Below are positions 1-11,928 of a stretch of 64,000 bases of DNA, piece by piece. Position 1 is the stretch's first letter. Every line of letters starts with the position of its first letter. A program made the translations under genes and the position numbers. The notes beneath the pieces were generated by a model. It worked only from the letters and a program-made list of their open reading frames with translations, made no database searches and was not told the origin of the DNA. Source of the DNA: Penium margaritaceum (taxonomy: Eukaryota > Streptophyta > Zygnematophyceae > Desmidiales > Peniaceae); contig SZWC01004989.1 of NCBI GenBank assembly GCA_023375785.1, positions 55,394 through 119,393 of the forward strand, read 5' to 3'.

Positions 1-559
1 AAGTTTCGGGGGTCATGGACCGTCGATGTCTGGGTGGGCATGGGTGATGGCTCCATGCCTTAGCCTGAGAAAAGAAAAAGGCAAGAGGTCCAGGGTCAAG
101 ACCTGATGGGAGAAATATCCAAAAAGGTCCTTGGTCTTAGGATTGCCTTGTCAGAGTGTGCTGACTAGGATAAAGGTACCTCTCCTTACTTTTTAGGTGA
201 GGTGAGATCCTTGTGTGCTAGCCATGGACACATGGCGATTCTCCATGGGTTTGTGGGTTATGTGACCACTAGGAGTGTGCCATGAGAGCATTCTCTAGCT
301 CTCTAGGTTGTGTGTGAGTGGTCAGCCTGATTGCTAGGCTGATTTCCTCCCTTGTGTGAGATTATGGACTCTAGTGTGTGAGCCTTAGCCTCCATGGCTA
401 AGTGGTGTGGCTTGTGAGAGGGCTGACTTGCCCAAGCTCTAGCTCTATATGTACTCCATCATTTTGAGTGATTGAACAACCATTCTTTAGCACAAGTGAT
501 GCCCTTCCAATCACACATGCTCGCTGCTCCAAGGCTCCCTCTCTCCTCAAGTTTCAACA
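1..559 (+). repeat. Copia family A LTR, right-hand part (element A0)
   Basis: This matches the family A LTR from about its position 180 to its end and finishes in the family terminus CAACA at 559. The left part lies outside the window. The sequence after 559 is not a primer-binding site but the antisense RT start of another copy (A1). This is therefore most simply the 3' LTR of a plus-strand element inserted into A1. A solo LTR is the alternative. Confidence 0.85.
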
Positions 560-595
560 CCATGTGCCGTTGTCCACCTGCGACTATATCTCCTG

Positions 596-2389
596 CTACA
601 CGGCTTGCGCCCAATCTGCTGCATCCGGTAGAGCCATGGCCTCCTTGTATGAGGTTGGCTCATCTGAATATGCTACAACTGCGACGTTCATCTGTTCTGG
701 TTTCTTTAGCATCCAGAAATGGCCGCGCTGACCAGGCTTGTAACGCACCCTAAGAGGGTACCTGCGACCTGGTGCTGGAGCGTTAACGGGCGGCTGGCGC
801 GGTGCTGCTGGCACAACTGCTGCTGCTGGTGGTGCTACATCTCCCTCCTCTGCTTCTGCCGATGAGGCTGCTGTATCTGCAACATCAGACATGGGAGAGT
901 AGAGTGATTCTCCCACTGTCACAGTTGAGGAAGGATCGGGAAAAACTGGGTCAGGAAGAATTCTTGCTCCCACTGTCTTGTCAGCTGCTGGTTCTACCGC
1001 CTCTTCACACACAATGTTGGTGCTGATGACGTAGCTCTCGTTGAAGACGATATCCCTGGAGATGATGACGTGGCCTGTATCCCTCTCGTAGAGGCGATAC
1101 GCCTTGCTTGCCACGTCATAGCCAATCATCAGCATCTGCGCACTCTTCGCGTCCCACTTTTGCCGCCTCTCTTTTGGTACGTGCATGTGCGCCAAGCTGC
1201 CAAACGCGCGAAGATGACCCACGCTCGGCTTCTTACCAAACCACGCCTCGTACGGCGTCATCTGCTCCTTGGCCTTGGTTGGACTACGGTTCTTGATGTA
1301 GACCGCAGTGCTCATGGCTTCAGCCGAGAAGTCGTAGGTCAGCCGGGCCGCGTGCAGCATGGAGCGCGCCGACTCCACAATGGTACGGTTGGCGCGTTTT
1401 GCTACCCCGTTCTGCTGCGGCGAGTACGGCGCGGTACGCTACGCCTTGATGCCAGGTGCTTCGAGGTAGTCCTGGAACTCCTCGCTTAGGTATTCTCCAC
1501 CGCGATCGCTGCGCAGCGCCTTGATCTTCTTACCAGTCTAGTTCTCCACCATGACCTTGAACTCCTTGAACCTGTCAAAGCACTGGTCCTTGGAGGAAAG
1601 GAAGTACACAGCAGTCTAACGGCTGAAATCATCAATGAAGGTGAGAAAATACCTAGAGCCTTCAAAGCTCTGGGTCTGTATCGGTCCACACAAGTCCGTG
1701 TGGACCAGCTCCAACACCTCTTTTGCACGCTCCCTTGCTCCAGAGAACGCCTCGCGAAGCTGCTTCCCTTCCAAACAGCCGATGCATAACTGCTGCTCAA
1801 AGTTAGAGATGGTAGGCAGGTCACGCACCATCTGCTTTGCTTGAGGCTGCTGCAAGGCACGCATGCCAATGTGGCCGTAGCGCGCATGCCAGATTTTGCC
1901 ATCTGTCGCCTGCACCACTGCTGTAAGACTCTGCTCACGCGGGATCTTGGTCGCTTCCAGCAGGCGGTACATGTCGCCCTCCTTCACCGACTTGGCCAAG
2001 TCCTCTCCTGTTTCCTTGTCGAGGATGTAGCCATAATCATCGTCAAAAACGACGAGCAGTCTTGTGTTGGTGAGAGAGGACACTGAGAGAAGGTTGAACG
2101 CAGCATCAGGCACATACAGCATGCCATGGAATACACCCACTTCAATGCCACGCGGGGTCTCCAACCACATCTCCACAATCCCAATCCCCTCAGCATACAC
2201 CACCCGATCATCACCCAAAATAATCGGACGGGGGGGGATGGAGAGCAGCTGCGTGAACCACTCCTTGTGGTGCGTCAGACTCTTGGTACACCCAGAGTCC
2301 TTGTACCACGCCAGATCCGCCTTTTCCTTCTGCGACATGTTAGACTTCGCCATGAAGAGGCGGTCGTGCACGTTGCCAAACAGGCACAC
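596..2389 (-). pseudogene. A1 pol remnant: protease, GAG-pre-integrase, integrase, start of RT
   Basis: The translation of this minus-strand region shows the parts in copia order. First is an aspartic protease segment with a DSG active-site signature, then the GAG-pre-integrase His/Cys region (RYGHIGMRALQQ and C-x2-C). Next come the integrase core (HTDLCGP, FIDDFSR) and a C-terminal integrase/linker region rich in Pro, Ala and acidic residues that leads into RT. In a live element, protease would cut the polyprotein and integrase would insert the cDNA in the nucleus. The copy is broken. Confidence 0.85.
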
Positions 2390-2394
2390 GCCTG

Positions 2395-2505
2395 TCTGGT
2401 TCCGCTGCTGCTGTTGCTGCTGCTGGCGTTACTATGACTGCTGCTGCTGTTGCTGTGGAGATTGCTGCTTTTGCTGCTGCTGCTGCTGCTGCTACTTCTG
2501 GTCCC
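2395..2505 (-). repeat. CAG/CTG-rich Gln-linker tract in A1
   Basis: Dense CTG/TTG triplets on the plus strand read as a Gln-rich stretch on the coding (minus) strand, between the gag zinc knuckle and the protease. The same linker recurs in every family A copy that keeps this region. Confidence 0.85.
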
Positions 2506-3334
2506 TCTTGAACTTGAAGCACTGCTTCTTGTAGTGCCCCTCTTTCTGGCAATAGTGGCACTTGCCCTTCTTCTTGCCTCTCTGCTGCCCGGACTGCTGC
2601 TGGTGGTGGTTGCGTGAGCCCATGGCCATGAAAGCTGCTTCACTGCTGCTGCCGCCATTGCGCTTTGCTGCATTGCGACGCAATTCCACCTACACCAGGT
2701 GTGTGTAGATGAAGTCGAGGTCGAGAGTTGGCTGGCACTCCAGCGTCTCTCATACCGTATCGTAGCTGGTTGGGAGTCCCCTCAGCAAGAGGAGGATGAA
2801 GCGCGTCTCTTCCACAGGGTTGCCGGCCGCTCTCAACTGCTTCGCCAGCTCCTTTGCCCTGTCCAGATACGCCTCCATCCCTTCACCACCCTGCATTTTC
2901 AGCGCCATCATCTTTTCCTCCAAAAGCATGAGGAATGCAGGATCCTTGCTCTCATACTTCTTGCACAACGTGTCCCACCCCACCTTTGTAGTAGCCTTGT
3001 CACTCACGTACTGAAGATGCGGGTTGGAGATGGTGTTGACAAGGAACCTGTAGGCATGCTTGTCCTTCTTCTTCCACTCCTCATACGCCGTTGGTACACC
3101 TGCAGAAGAACCCGCATCAGCTACACCCTTTTGCGGCGTCTTCCCCGCCACCACCTGCGCTGCGGTGATGCCTTTTGCTTGTGGAACTGGAGCCGGCTCG
3201 TCGCCGCTCACCACCTCCCACAAGCCCCTCTCCTCTAAAAGGAGGCGGGTACGGATCTTCCAAAACGTGAAGTTGGCGCATCCCTCCAGCCTCTCCAAAG
3301 GCTGGGCTGCTGTCACAATGCCAGCTGCTGCCAT
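2492..3334 (-). pseudogene. A1 gag remnant
   Basis: The region resembles copia gag of the UBN2/Retrotran_gag_2 type. An N-terminal segment contains LERLEGCANFTFWKIR and is followed by a capsid-like helical region. The end carries a CCHC zinc knuckle (KCHYCQKEGHYKKQC). I chose the start from the conserved Met-Ala-Ala-Ala opening shared with A3, A4 and A11. Gag would form the cytoplasmic virus-like particle and bind element RNA. This copy is a fossil. Confidence 0.85.
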
Positions 3335-3966
3335 TTTGAGCCTTGGTAATGCTCAGCGCTGCCCTTGGATGGCGGCGCTACCCCTGCTTCTGCTGCTGCT
3401 TCTGCCAGAAATCTGTCTGACAGAAAATGGACTGTAGATGCCAGCAGACTGGGAATTTTGAAAAACTAAGCCCAACACTGGAAAATTCAGCTCGAAACCT
3501 TTCAGATCGACCCATAAAACAGGGTCATCAACAGGGGATTTCAAAAGATATGCCCTCTTGAAAACAGGGTATGCTTCTGCTCCTACTCCAACTCAGACTA
3601 GTCAGCTTGTAAACGGCGTTTCTCCCAAATGAATCAATGGAATGCAAATATTTTTGCACCAATTGAAAGCTTAGGAAAAATACTACAATTAGCATGTGCC
3701 ACTTTTTAAATTTGACAAAGAAACAAGATAGTTATGGTCATCACAAGGCGACAATCTTACTCATAGAGAAGAGTGTAGCCCTGGCCGACCTCGTTTTGAG
3801 CATAACTGTCAATGCGACCGTTGGATCTTCGTGATCTTGTGCTCGTTGAAAAGCTTGTCTGTTGGTTTTGTAGATGTAGAGGTCGATCGTCAAATCTGGT
3901 GAAGGTTTTACCCCAACCCGTCACTCTCAAAGTGACGGCCTGTGCTGGCTGGAAGTGGCTGAACTT

Positions 3967-3979
3967 GGCTCTGATACCA
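3967..3979 (-). other. Primer-binding site of A1 (initiator tRNA-Met)
   Basis: The reverse complement reads TGGTATCAGAGCC and lies 2 bases inside the 5' LTR. This is the usual plant copia priming site. Confidence 0.85.
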
Positions 3980-3981
3980 AA

Positions 3982-4719
3982 TACTGGAGCTTGAGAAGAG
4001 AGGGAGCCTTGGAGCAGCGAGCATGTGTGATTGGAAGGGCATCACTTGTGCTGAAGAATGGTTGTTCAATCACTCAAAATGATGGAGTACATATAGAGCT
4101 AAAGCTTGGGCAAGTCAGCCCTCTCACAAGCCACACCACTTAGCCATGGAGGCTAAGGCTCACACACTAGGGTCCATAATCTCACACAAGGGAGGAAATC
4201 AGCCTAGCAATCAGACTGACCACTCACACACGACCTAGAGAGCTAGAGAATGCTCTCATGGCACACTCCTAGTGGTCTCATAACCCACAAACCCATGGAG
4301 AATCGCCATGTGTCCATGGCTAGCACACAAGGATCTCACCTCACCTTAAAAGTAAGGAGAGGTACCTTTATCCTAGTCAGCACACTCTGACAAGGCAATC
4401 CTAAGACCAAGGACCTTTTTGGATATTTCACCCATCAGGTCTTGACCCTGGACCTCTTGCCTTTTTCTTCTCTCAGGCTAAGGCATGGAGCCATCGCCCA
4501 TGGTCATCCGGATATCGACGGTCGATGACCCCGGTAACTACAAAACTTCATATCTCCCAATCCGACCGTTGGATCGGCCTCAAACTTGGGCCGTAGACAT
4601 TTTGCCACCTGATCTTTCCAATGGTGAAGTCAGATTGATGATGGGAATAGGCATCTGGTACTTTCCTAGAACTTGCTCTTGTGGACCTGAAATTGAGCCG
4701 GATGGTTCCTTTCCCAACA
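3982..4719 (-). repeat. 5' LTR of A1
   Basis: A 738-bp family A LTR in minus orientation, ending CCCAACA at 4719. The length equals both LTRs of A11. Confidence 0.9.
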
Positions 4720-5766
4720 TGTTGTTGCCGTTGTTGGTGATGCCGATGTTTATGGTTCCAGCAAGATAGCGGAAGATCTGCTTCACTGCCTTCTGGTGCT
4801 CGGGTCCGGGATTAGCCATGTGCTGGGTCATAGCGCTAACAACCTGTGCGAGATCCGGCCTGGTTGCAACCATCAGGTACACGAGGCTACCGACGGCGCT
4901 CTGGTACTTCTGCTACTCAGCTACACTTGCTTCTCCTGTGAAGCTCACGAGGTACTACCGCGTCTCCAGCGGCGTACCGATGGATTTTGCCCCTGTCATG
5001 CCGAGCTGCTGCAAGACATCCTTGATGTAGCGGCTCTGCTACACCGACATAGAGCGTGATTCCGGTCACGCGTGATGTGGATACCAAGGAAGCATGATGC
5101 CTCCCCAAGATCGGACATCTGGAAGCGCTACTGCATGGCCTCTTTGAATTCCTCTAGCGCAGACATGCTATTGGAAAGGAGGAGCATGTCATCCTTATAT
5201 ACGATGATGATATGGAGCTCATGCTCATGCTCCCAGTAGTATACCCTGTAGTCACTTTTGCTATGCTTGAACCCCATGCACTGCCAAGCCGCATCCTACT
5301 TCTGGTTCTTTGCACGCGACGCTTGCTTGAGGTCGTACAACGACTTCTGGAGCTTGCAAACCAGGTGCTTGTGGCCATCCATGACGAATCCCTTCGGCTG
5401 CTCCATGTAGATTTCTTCCTCCAGGTGACCATTCAGGAACGCCGTCTTGACGTCCATGTGGTGGATCTCAAAGTCGTGGGCTGCTACATAGGAAAGCAGC
5501 GTGCGCACAGAGGCAAAGTTTGCAATAGGAGCAAAGGTTTCCATATAGTCGATGCCTTCTTGCTGTGAGTAACCCTTGGCGACTAGCCTCGCCTTGTACT
5601 TTTCCAGGTGGCCTTCTCCGCCCCTCTTCTTCTTGAACACCCACTTGCACTTGGTTACCTTGCGTCCATGTGGACGCTCAGTCAGCTCCCACGTACCGTT
5701 GTCGAGGTGCGGCTGTATCTCTTGTTGCATAGCTCGCGTCCAATCTGCTGCATCTAGTGCAGCCAT
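4720..5766 (-). pseudogene. A2 reverse transcriptase remnant
   Basis: Antisense RT begins with the conserved NGTWELTERP/KCKWVFKKKR region and the segment FEIHHMDVKTAFLNG. It continues through the palm and connection segments to the start of RNase H, where A1 has inserted. RNase H itself is absent here and is predicted to lie left of the window. Confidence 0.85.
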
Positions 5767-5841
5767 GGCCTCCTTCTACACCGTCGCCTCATCACGGTCT
5801 GCTGCAATTACGACGTTCATTTGGTCTGGTTTTTGGAGCAT

Positions 5842-7490
5842 CTAGAGATGCCCGCGCTCACCAAGCTTGTAGCGCACCCTGAGAGGGTACCTTCGACCTG
5901 GTGCTGTAGCGTTAGTAGGCGGCTGGCACGGTGTTGCTGGTGCATCTTCTTCCTTTGCTTCTGCCGATGATGCCGTTGTATCTGCTGCGTCAAACATGGG
6001 AGAGTAGACTAGTTCTCTCACTCTCACGGTTGAGGAAGGATCAGGAGAGACTGGATCAGGAAGGATATCTGCTCCCACTACCTTGTCAGCTGCTGATTCT
6101 GCTGTCTCCTCACAGACAATGTTTGTGCCGATGACGTTACTCTTGTTGACGACGTAATCCTTGGAGATGATGACGTGGCTTGTATCCCTTTCGTAGAGGC
6201 GGTACGCCTTGCTTACCACGTCGTAGCCAATCATCAGCATCTGCGCGCTCTTCGTGTCCCACTTTTGCCCCTTCTCCTATAAGACGTGCATGTGTACCAA
6301 AGTGCCAAACGCGCAAAGATGACCCACGCTCCGCTTCTTGTTGAACCACACCTTGTACGCCGTCATCTGCTCCAGGGCCTTAGTTGGACTACGGTTTTTG
6401 ATGTACATTGCAATGTTCACTGCTTCGGTCCAAAAGTCGTAGGTCAGCCAAGCCGCGTGCAGTATGGAGCGCGCCGACTCAACAATGGTGCGGTTGGCGC
6501 GTGCTGCTTCACCGTTTTGCTGCAGCGAGTATGGCACGGTGTACTGCGCCTTGATGCCTGCTGTTGGGAGGTAGTCTTGAAACTCCTTACTCAAGTACTC
6601 TCCACCGTGGTTGCTGCGCAGCGCCTTGATTTTCTTGCCAGTCTGGTTTTCCACCATGGCCTTGAACTCCTTGAACCTGTCAAAGTACTAGTCCTTGGAG
6701 GAAAGGAAGTATAGAGCAGTGTAACGGCTCAAATCATCTAGAGCCTTTAAAGCTCTGGGTCGGACGACACAAATCTATATGGACCAGCTCCAGCACCTCC
6801 TTCGCACGCTCTCCTGCTCTAGAGAACGCCTCGCGATGCTGCTTCCCCTCCAAACAGCCGATGCATAACTATTGCTCAAAGCTAGATATGGTGGGTAAGT
6901 CACGCACCATCTGCTTCGTTTGAAGTTGATGCAAGGTGCGCATGCTGATGTGGGCGTAGCGCGCATGCCAGATTTTGCCATCTGTGGCCTACACCACTGC
7001 AGCAAGACTCTGCTCGCGTGGGATCTTGGTCGCTCCCTGCATGCGGCACATATTGCCTTCCTTCACCGACCTAGCCAACTCCTCTCCAGTTTCCTTGTCG
7101 AGGATGTAGCCATAGTCGTCGTCAAAGATGACTCGCAGTCCTATGTTGGTGGGAGAGGATATTTAGAGAAGGTTGAACGCAACATCAGGTACATACAACA
7201 GGCCATGGAACACTCCCAATTCAATGCCGCGCAGATTTTCCAACCACATCTCCACAATTCCAATCCCCTCAGCATACACCACCCCATCATCACCGAAAGT
7301 AATCAGGGGGAAATAGAGAGCAGATGCGTAAACCACTCCTTGTGGTGCATCAGGCTCTTGGTACACCCAGAGTCCTTGTACCACGCCAGATCCGCTGTCT
7401 TTTTCTGCGACATGTCAGACTTTGCCATGAAGAGGCGGTCGCGCACCTCCTTGGCGATGTTCATGGTACAAAAATGGCCACGCTAGTCTA
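5842..7490 (-). pseudogene. A2 protease, integrase and linker remnant
   Basis: This contains the protease region, the GAG-pre-integrase His/Cys region, the integrase core (D..GGEYLS, QQNG..ANRTIVESA) and the variable Pro/Ala/acidic linker before RT. It is broken in several places. Confidence 0.8.
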
Positions 7491-7559
7491 GTTCTGCTGC
7501 TGCTGCTGCTGCTGACGTTACTATGACTGTTGTAGTGTTGTTGTAGAGATTCCTGCTTT

Positions 7560-8422
7560 TCGTGCTGCTGCTGCTACTCCTTCTTGTCCCTTTTGAACTT
7601 GAAGCACTCTTTCTTGTACGGCCCTGCTTTCTGGCAATAATGGCACTTGCCTTTTTCTTGCCTCTCTGGTGCCAAGACTGCTATTGCCGGTGGTTGCGTG
7701 AGCCCATCGTCATGAAAGTTGCTTCACTGCTGCTGCTGCTGCCATTGCGCTTTGCTGCACTACGACGCAGTTCTACCTGCACAAGGTACGTGTAGATGAA
7801 GTCCAGGTTGAGAGTCAGATGGCACTCCAACGTCTCTCGCATCGTGTCATAGCTCATTGGGAGTCTCCTCAGTAAGAGGAGAACAAAGCGCGTGTTTTTC
7901 CATAGGGTTGCCGGCCGCTTTCAGTTGCTTCGCCAACTCCTTTGTCCTATCCAAGTATACTTTCATCCCTTTGCCACCCTGTATTTTCAACGACATCATC
8001 TTCTCCTCCAAAAGCATGAGGAATGCAGGATCCTTGCTCTCATACTCCTTGCACAATGTGTCCCACCCCTGTTTTGTAGTAGCCTTGTCACTCACGTACT
8101 GAAGATGCGGGTTGGAGATGGTATTGACAAGCAGCCTGTAGGCCTGCCTATCCTTCATCCTCCTTTCCTCATATGCCGCTACTGCAGTTCTCGATGAACT
8201 TGCATCTGTTGCACCTTTCTGCGGCGTCTTCCCCGCCACCACCTCTTCTACGGTGATGCCTTTTACTTGTGGAGGCGGAGCGCGCTCGTCGCCGCTCACC
8301 ACCTCCCACAAGCCCCTCTCCTTCAAAAGGGTGCGGGTACGGATCTTCCAAAACATGAAGTTTGTACCTCCTTCCAGCCTCTCGAAGAGCTTGGCTGCTG
8401 TTACCACGCCTACTACTGCCAT
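7560..8422 (-). pseudogene. A2 gag remnant
   Basis: The gag N-terminus carries LFERLEGGTNFMFWKIR and is followed by capsid-like helices. Near 7590-7660 is the zinc-knuckle area, followed by the Gln linker. The sequence diverges from A1, A3, A4 and A11 gag more than those differ from one another, so A2 looks like an older or distinct sublineage of family A. Confidence 0.8.
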
Positions 8423-9054
8423 TCCCAGCTTTCGTGATGCTCACCGCTGCCCTTATGTAACAGCGCTACCCCTGCTTCTGTTGCTACTTCTGCCAAAAAT
8501 CTTTCTGACAGAAAATGGACTGTAAAGACCAGCAGACAGGAAATCTTGAAAATGTTAGCCCATAACTGGAAAATTCAGCTAAAAAACGTTCAGATCGACT
8601 AAAAAAAAGAGGGTCATCAACATGGGATTTTCAGAGATATGCCTTTTTGAAAATAAGGTATGTTGCTGCTTGTACTCCAGCTCACACTAGCGAGCTTGTA
8701 AACGATATTTCTCCCAAACGTAGCAATGGAATGCAAACATTTTTGCACCAATAAAAAGCTGACAAGAAATAGTTCAATTCATATGTGCTAGGTTTTGAAT
8801 TTGATGAAGGAACGAGAGAGTTATGGTCATCAAAAGGCGATAATCTTACTCAAAGAGAAAAGTGTAGCCCTGGCCGACCTCCTTTTGAGTATAACTCTCA
8901 ATCCAACTGTTCGATCTTCGCAATCTTGACCTCATTGGATAGCTTGTCTTTTGTACTTGAAGAACTTGTGGTCAATTCTCAAGTTACGTGAAGGTTTAAA
9001 TCCAAACTGTCACTCTCAAAGTGACGGCCTGTGCTGGCTGAAAGTGCATAAGTT

Positions 9055-9067
9055 GGCTCTAATACCA
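9055..9067 (-). other. Primer-binding site of A2
   Basis: The reverse complement is TGGTATTAGAGCC, a near match to the initiator-Met site, and lies just inside the LTR that starts at 9070. Confidence 0.75.
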
Positions 9068-9069
9068 AG

Positions 9070-9608
9070 TGTTGGATCAGGAGGAGAGAGGGAGCCTTGG
9101 AGCAGCAAGCAGGTGGGACTAGAAGGGAATCACTTGTGCGGAAGAATGGTTGATGAATCACTCAAAATGATGGAGTACATATAGGGCTAGGGCTTGGGCA
9201 TATCAGCCCTATCACAAGCTACACCACTTAGCTATGTAGGCTAAGGCTCACACACTAGAGTCCATAATCTCACACAAGCGAGAAAATCACCTAGCAATCA
9301 GGCTGACCACTCACACACGACTCAGAGAGCTGGGAAATACTCTCATGGTACACTCCTAGTAGTCACATAACCCACAATCCCATGGAGAATCGCCATGTGT
9401 CCATGGCTAGCACACAAGGATCTCACCTCACCTAAAAAGTAAGGAGAGGTACCTTTTCCTAGTGAGCCCACTCTGACAAGGCAACCTAAGAATCTAGGAC
9501 CCTTTTGGATATTTCTCCCATCAGGTCTTGATCCTGGACCTCTTTCCTTTTTTTCCTTAGGCTAAAGCATGAAGCCATCGCCCATGCTCACCCGGATATC
9601 GGCAATCG
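9070..9608 (-). repeat. 5' LTR of A2, first piece
   Basis: The inner 539 bp of a family A LTR in minus orientation, cut at 9608 by the plus-strand LTR of A3. The head-to-head LTRs make an inverted repeat around 9608/9609. Confidence 0.9.
9604..9608. other. Target-site duplication, left copy (A3/A4 insertion)
   Basis: AATCG here pairs with AGTCG at 21946-21950. The undisturbed LTR has GGTCG at the same place. This marks one 5-bp copia-type insertion that spans both A3 and A4. Confidence 0.7.
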
Positions 9609-10345
9609 TGTTGGGAAAGGAGCCATCCGGCTCGGTTTCAAGTCCACAGGAGCAAGTTCAAGGAAAGTACCAGATGCTTACTCCGATTGTCAATCCAACT
9701 TCACGATTGGAAAGATCAGGTGGCAAAATATTTACGGTGCAAACTTCAGGCCGATCCAACAGTCCGATTGGGAGACATGAATTTTTGAAGTTTTGGGGTC
9801 ATGGACCTTCGATGTCTGGGTGGACATGGGTGATGGCTCCATGCCTTAGCCTGAGAAAAGAAAAAGGCAAGAGGTCCAGGGTCAAGACCTGATGGGAGAA
9901 ATATCCAAAAAGGTCCTTGGTCTTAGGATTGCCTTGTCAGAGTGTGCTGACTAGGATAAAAGTACCTCTCCTTACCTTTTAGGTGAGGTGAGATCCTTGT
10001 GGGCTAGCCATGGACACATGTCGATTCTCCACGGGTTTGTGGGTTATGTGACCACTAGGATTGTACCATGAGAGCATTCTCTAGCTCTCTAGGTCGTGTG
10101 TGAGTGGTCAGCCTGATTGCTAGGCTGATTTCCCCCCTTGTGTGAGATTATGGACTCTAGTGTGTGAGCCTTAGCCTCCATGGCTAAGTGGTGTGGCTTG
10201 TGAGAGGGCTGACTTGCCCAAGCTCTAGCTCTATATGTACTCCATCATTTTGAGTGATTGAATAACCATTCTTCAGCACAAGTAATGCCCTTCCAATCAC
10301 ACATGCTCGCTGCTCCAAGGCTCCCTCTCTCCTCATGTTCCAACA
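9609..10345 (+). repeat. 5' LTR of A3
   Basis: A 737-bp LTR beginning TGTTGGGAAAGG and ending TTCCAACA, directly followed by the primer-binding site. Confidence 0.95.
10230..10239 (+). promoter_or_regulatory. TATA-like box in family A LTR
   Basis: TCTATATGTA lies about 107 bp before the LTR end and recurs at the same place in the other family A LTRs. This would put RNA start near 10260 and leave a short R-U5. The sequence is seen directly and the promoter role is inferred. Confidence 0.5.
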
Positions 10346-10347
10346 TT

Positions 10348-10360
10348 TGGTATCAGAGCC
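10348..10360 (+). other. Primer-binding site of A3
   Basis: An exact TGGTATCAGAGCC two bases after the LTR, complementary to the 3' end of initiator tRNA-Met. Confidence 0.9.
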
Positions 10361-10992
10361 AAGTTGTGCCACTTTCAGCCAGCAAAGGCCGTCACTTTGA
10401 GAGTGACGGGTTGGGAAAAAACCTTCACTAGATTTGACGATCGACCACTACATCTTCAAGTTCGAGAGACAAGCTTTCTAATGAGCCCCAAATCCCGAAG
10501 ATCCAACGGTGGGATGGAGAGTTATGCTCAAAACGAGGTTGGTCAGGGTTACACTCTTCTCTATGAGGAAGACTGTCGCCTTGTGATGACCATAACTCTA
10601 TTGTTTCTTTGTCCAATTTAAAACTTGGCACATGCGAATTGTAGTATTTTTCCTAAGCTTTCTATTGGTGCAAAAATATTTGCATTCCATTGATTGGTTT
10701 GGGAGAAACGCCGTTTACAAGCAGGCTGGTCTGAGTTGGAGTAGGAGCAGAAGCATACCCTGTTTTCAAGAGGGCATATCTTTTGAAATCCCCTGTTGAT
10801 GACCCTGTTTTATGGGTCGATCTGAAAGGTATTGAGCTGAATTTTCCAGTGGTGGGCTCAGTTTTTCAAATTTCCGAGTCTGCTGGCATCTACAGTCCAT
10901 TTTCTGTCAGAGAGATTTCTGGCAGAAGCAGCAGCAGAAGCAAGGATAGCGCCGCCATCCAAGGGCAGCGCTGAGCATCACCAAGGCTCAAA

Positions 10993-11850
10993 ATGGCAGC
11001 GGCTGGCATTGTAACAGCAGCCCAGCCTTTGGAGAGGCTGGAGGGACGCGCATACTTCACGTTTTGGAAGATCCGTACCCGCCTCCTTTTGGAGGAGAGG
11101 AGCTTGTGGGAGGTGGTGAGCGGCGACGAGCCGGCTCTAGTTCCACAGGCAAAAGGCATCACCGCAACGTAGGTGGTGGCGGGGAAGACGCCGCAAAAGG
11201 GTGCAGCTGATGTGGGTTCTCCTGCAGGTGTACCAACGGCGTATGAGGAGTGGAAGAAGAAGGACAAGCAAGCCTACAAGTTGCTTGTCAATACCATCTC
11301 CAACCCGCATCTTTAGTACGTGAGTGACAAGGCTAATGCAGAGGGGTGGGACACGTTGTACAAGAAGTGTGAGAGCAAGGATCTTGCATTCCTCATGCTT
11401 TTGGAGGAAAAGATGATGGCGCTGAAAATGCAGGGTGGTGAAGGGATGGAGGCGTATCTGGACAGGGCAAAGGAGCTGGCGAAGCAGTTGAGAGCGGCCG
11501 GTAACCCTGTGGAAGAGACGCGCTTCATCCTCCTCTTGCTGAGAGGACTCTCAACCAGCTACGACATGGTGCAAGAGACGCTAGAGTGCCAGCTAACTCT
11601 CGACCTCGACTTCATCTGCACACACCTGGTGCAGGTGGAATTGCGTCGCAATGCAGCAATGCGCAATGGCGGTAGCAGCAGTGAAGCAGCTTTCATGGCC
11701 ATGGGCTCACGCAACCAGTAGTAGCAGCAGTCCGGGCAGCAGAGAGGCAAGAAGAAGGCTTAGTGCCACTATTGCCAGAAAGAGGGACACTACAAGAAAG
11801 AGTGCTTCAAGTTCAAGAGGGACCAGAAGGAGCAGCAAGAGCAGCAGCAA
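10993..11850 (+). pseudogene. A3 gag remnant
   Basis: It starts at the family's Met-Ala-Ala-Ala-Gly opening and shows FTFWKIRTRLLLEER-type sequence. After this comes the helical capsid region with MLLEEKMMALKMQGGEG and VEETRFILLLLRGL, then the zinc knuckle. It is a broken copy of the same gag as A1 and A4. Confidence 0.85.
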
Positions 11851-11925
11851 AAGCAGCAATCTCCACAGCATCAGTAGCTGCAGTCACAGCAATGCCAGCA
11901 GCAGCAGCAGCAGTAGAACCAGACC
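11712..11925 (+). repeat. CAG-rich Gln-linker tract in A3
   Basis: Runs of CAG triplets flank the zinc knuckle and lead into the protease region. They are the plus-strand equivalent of the CTG tract in A1. Confidence 0.85.
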
Positions 11926-11928
11926 GGC

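Larger units (their letters stand above)
560..4719 (-). mobile_element. Ty1/copia retrotransposon, family A, copy A1 (5' two-thirds)
   Basis: Reading right to left, the element shows a whole 5' LTR (4719-3982), an initiator-Met primer-binding site, a ~630-base leader with no gene in it, gag, a Gln-rich linker, protease and integrase. It stops at the very start of RT at 560, where A0 begins. The rest of RT, RNase H and the 3' LTR should lie left of the window. The order protease-integrase-RT is diagnostic of copia rather than gypsy. It is a broken fossil with several interruptions. Its 5' LTR abuts the RT/RNase H border of A2 at 4719/4720, so A1 inserted into A2. Confidence 0.9.
4720..9608 (-). 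mobile_element. Ty1/copia retrotransposon, family A, copy A2 (main part)
   Basis: In minus orientation this has the first 539 bp of the 5' LTR (9070-9608), a primer-binding site, a ~630-base leader without a gene, gag, protease-integrase and RT up to the beginning of RNase H. A1 interrupts it at 4719/4720. The 5' LTR is split by the A3/A4 insertion and continues at 21946-22144. The two LTR pieces add up to 733 bp once the target duplication is counted once, against 738 for a whole LTR. The copy is a broken fossil with many interruptions. Confidence 0.85.

Noticed and set aside
2275-2673. Ser-, Leu- or Ala-rich open readings over the CAG/CTG tracts (also near 11651-11950, 17476-17775, 61332-61619)
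   Set aside because: They are other-frame readings of the Gln-linker repeat. They have no domain, and the gag frame explains the region.
3060-3437. Long opposite-strand reading over gag (also 10890-11267, 16712-16984, 61996-62268)
   Set aside because: It is a shadow of the gag reading. It recurs in each copy because the gag sequence is conserved, and it shows no protein features of its own.
560-4719. Gypsy-type (Ty3) or retroviral classification
   Set aside because: Integrase precedes RT, the RT motif is YVDDM and no envelope-like region exists. All three fit copia.
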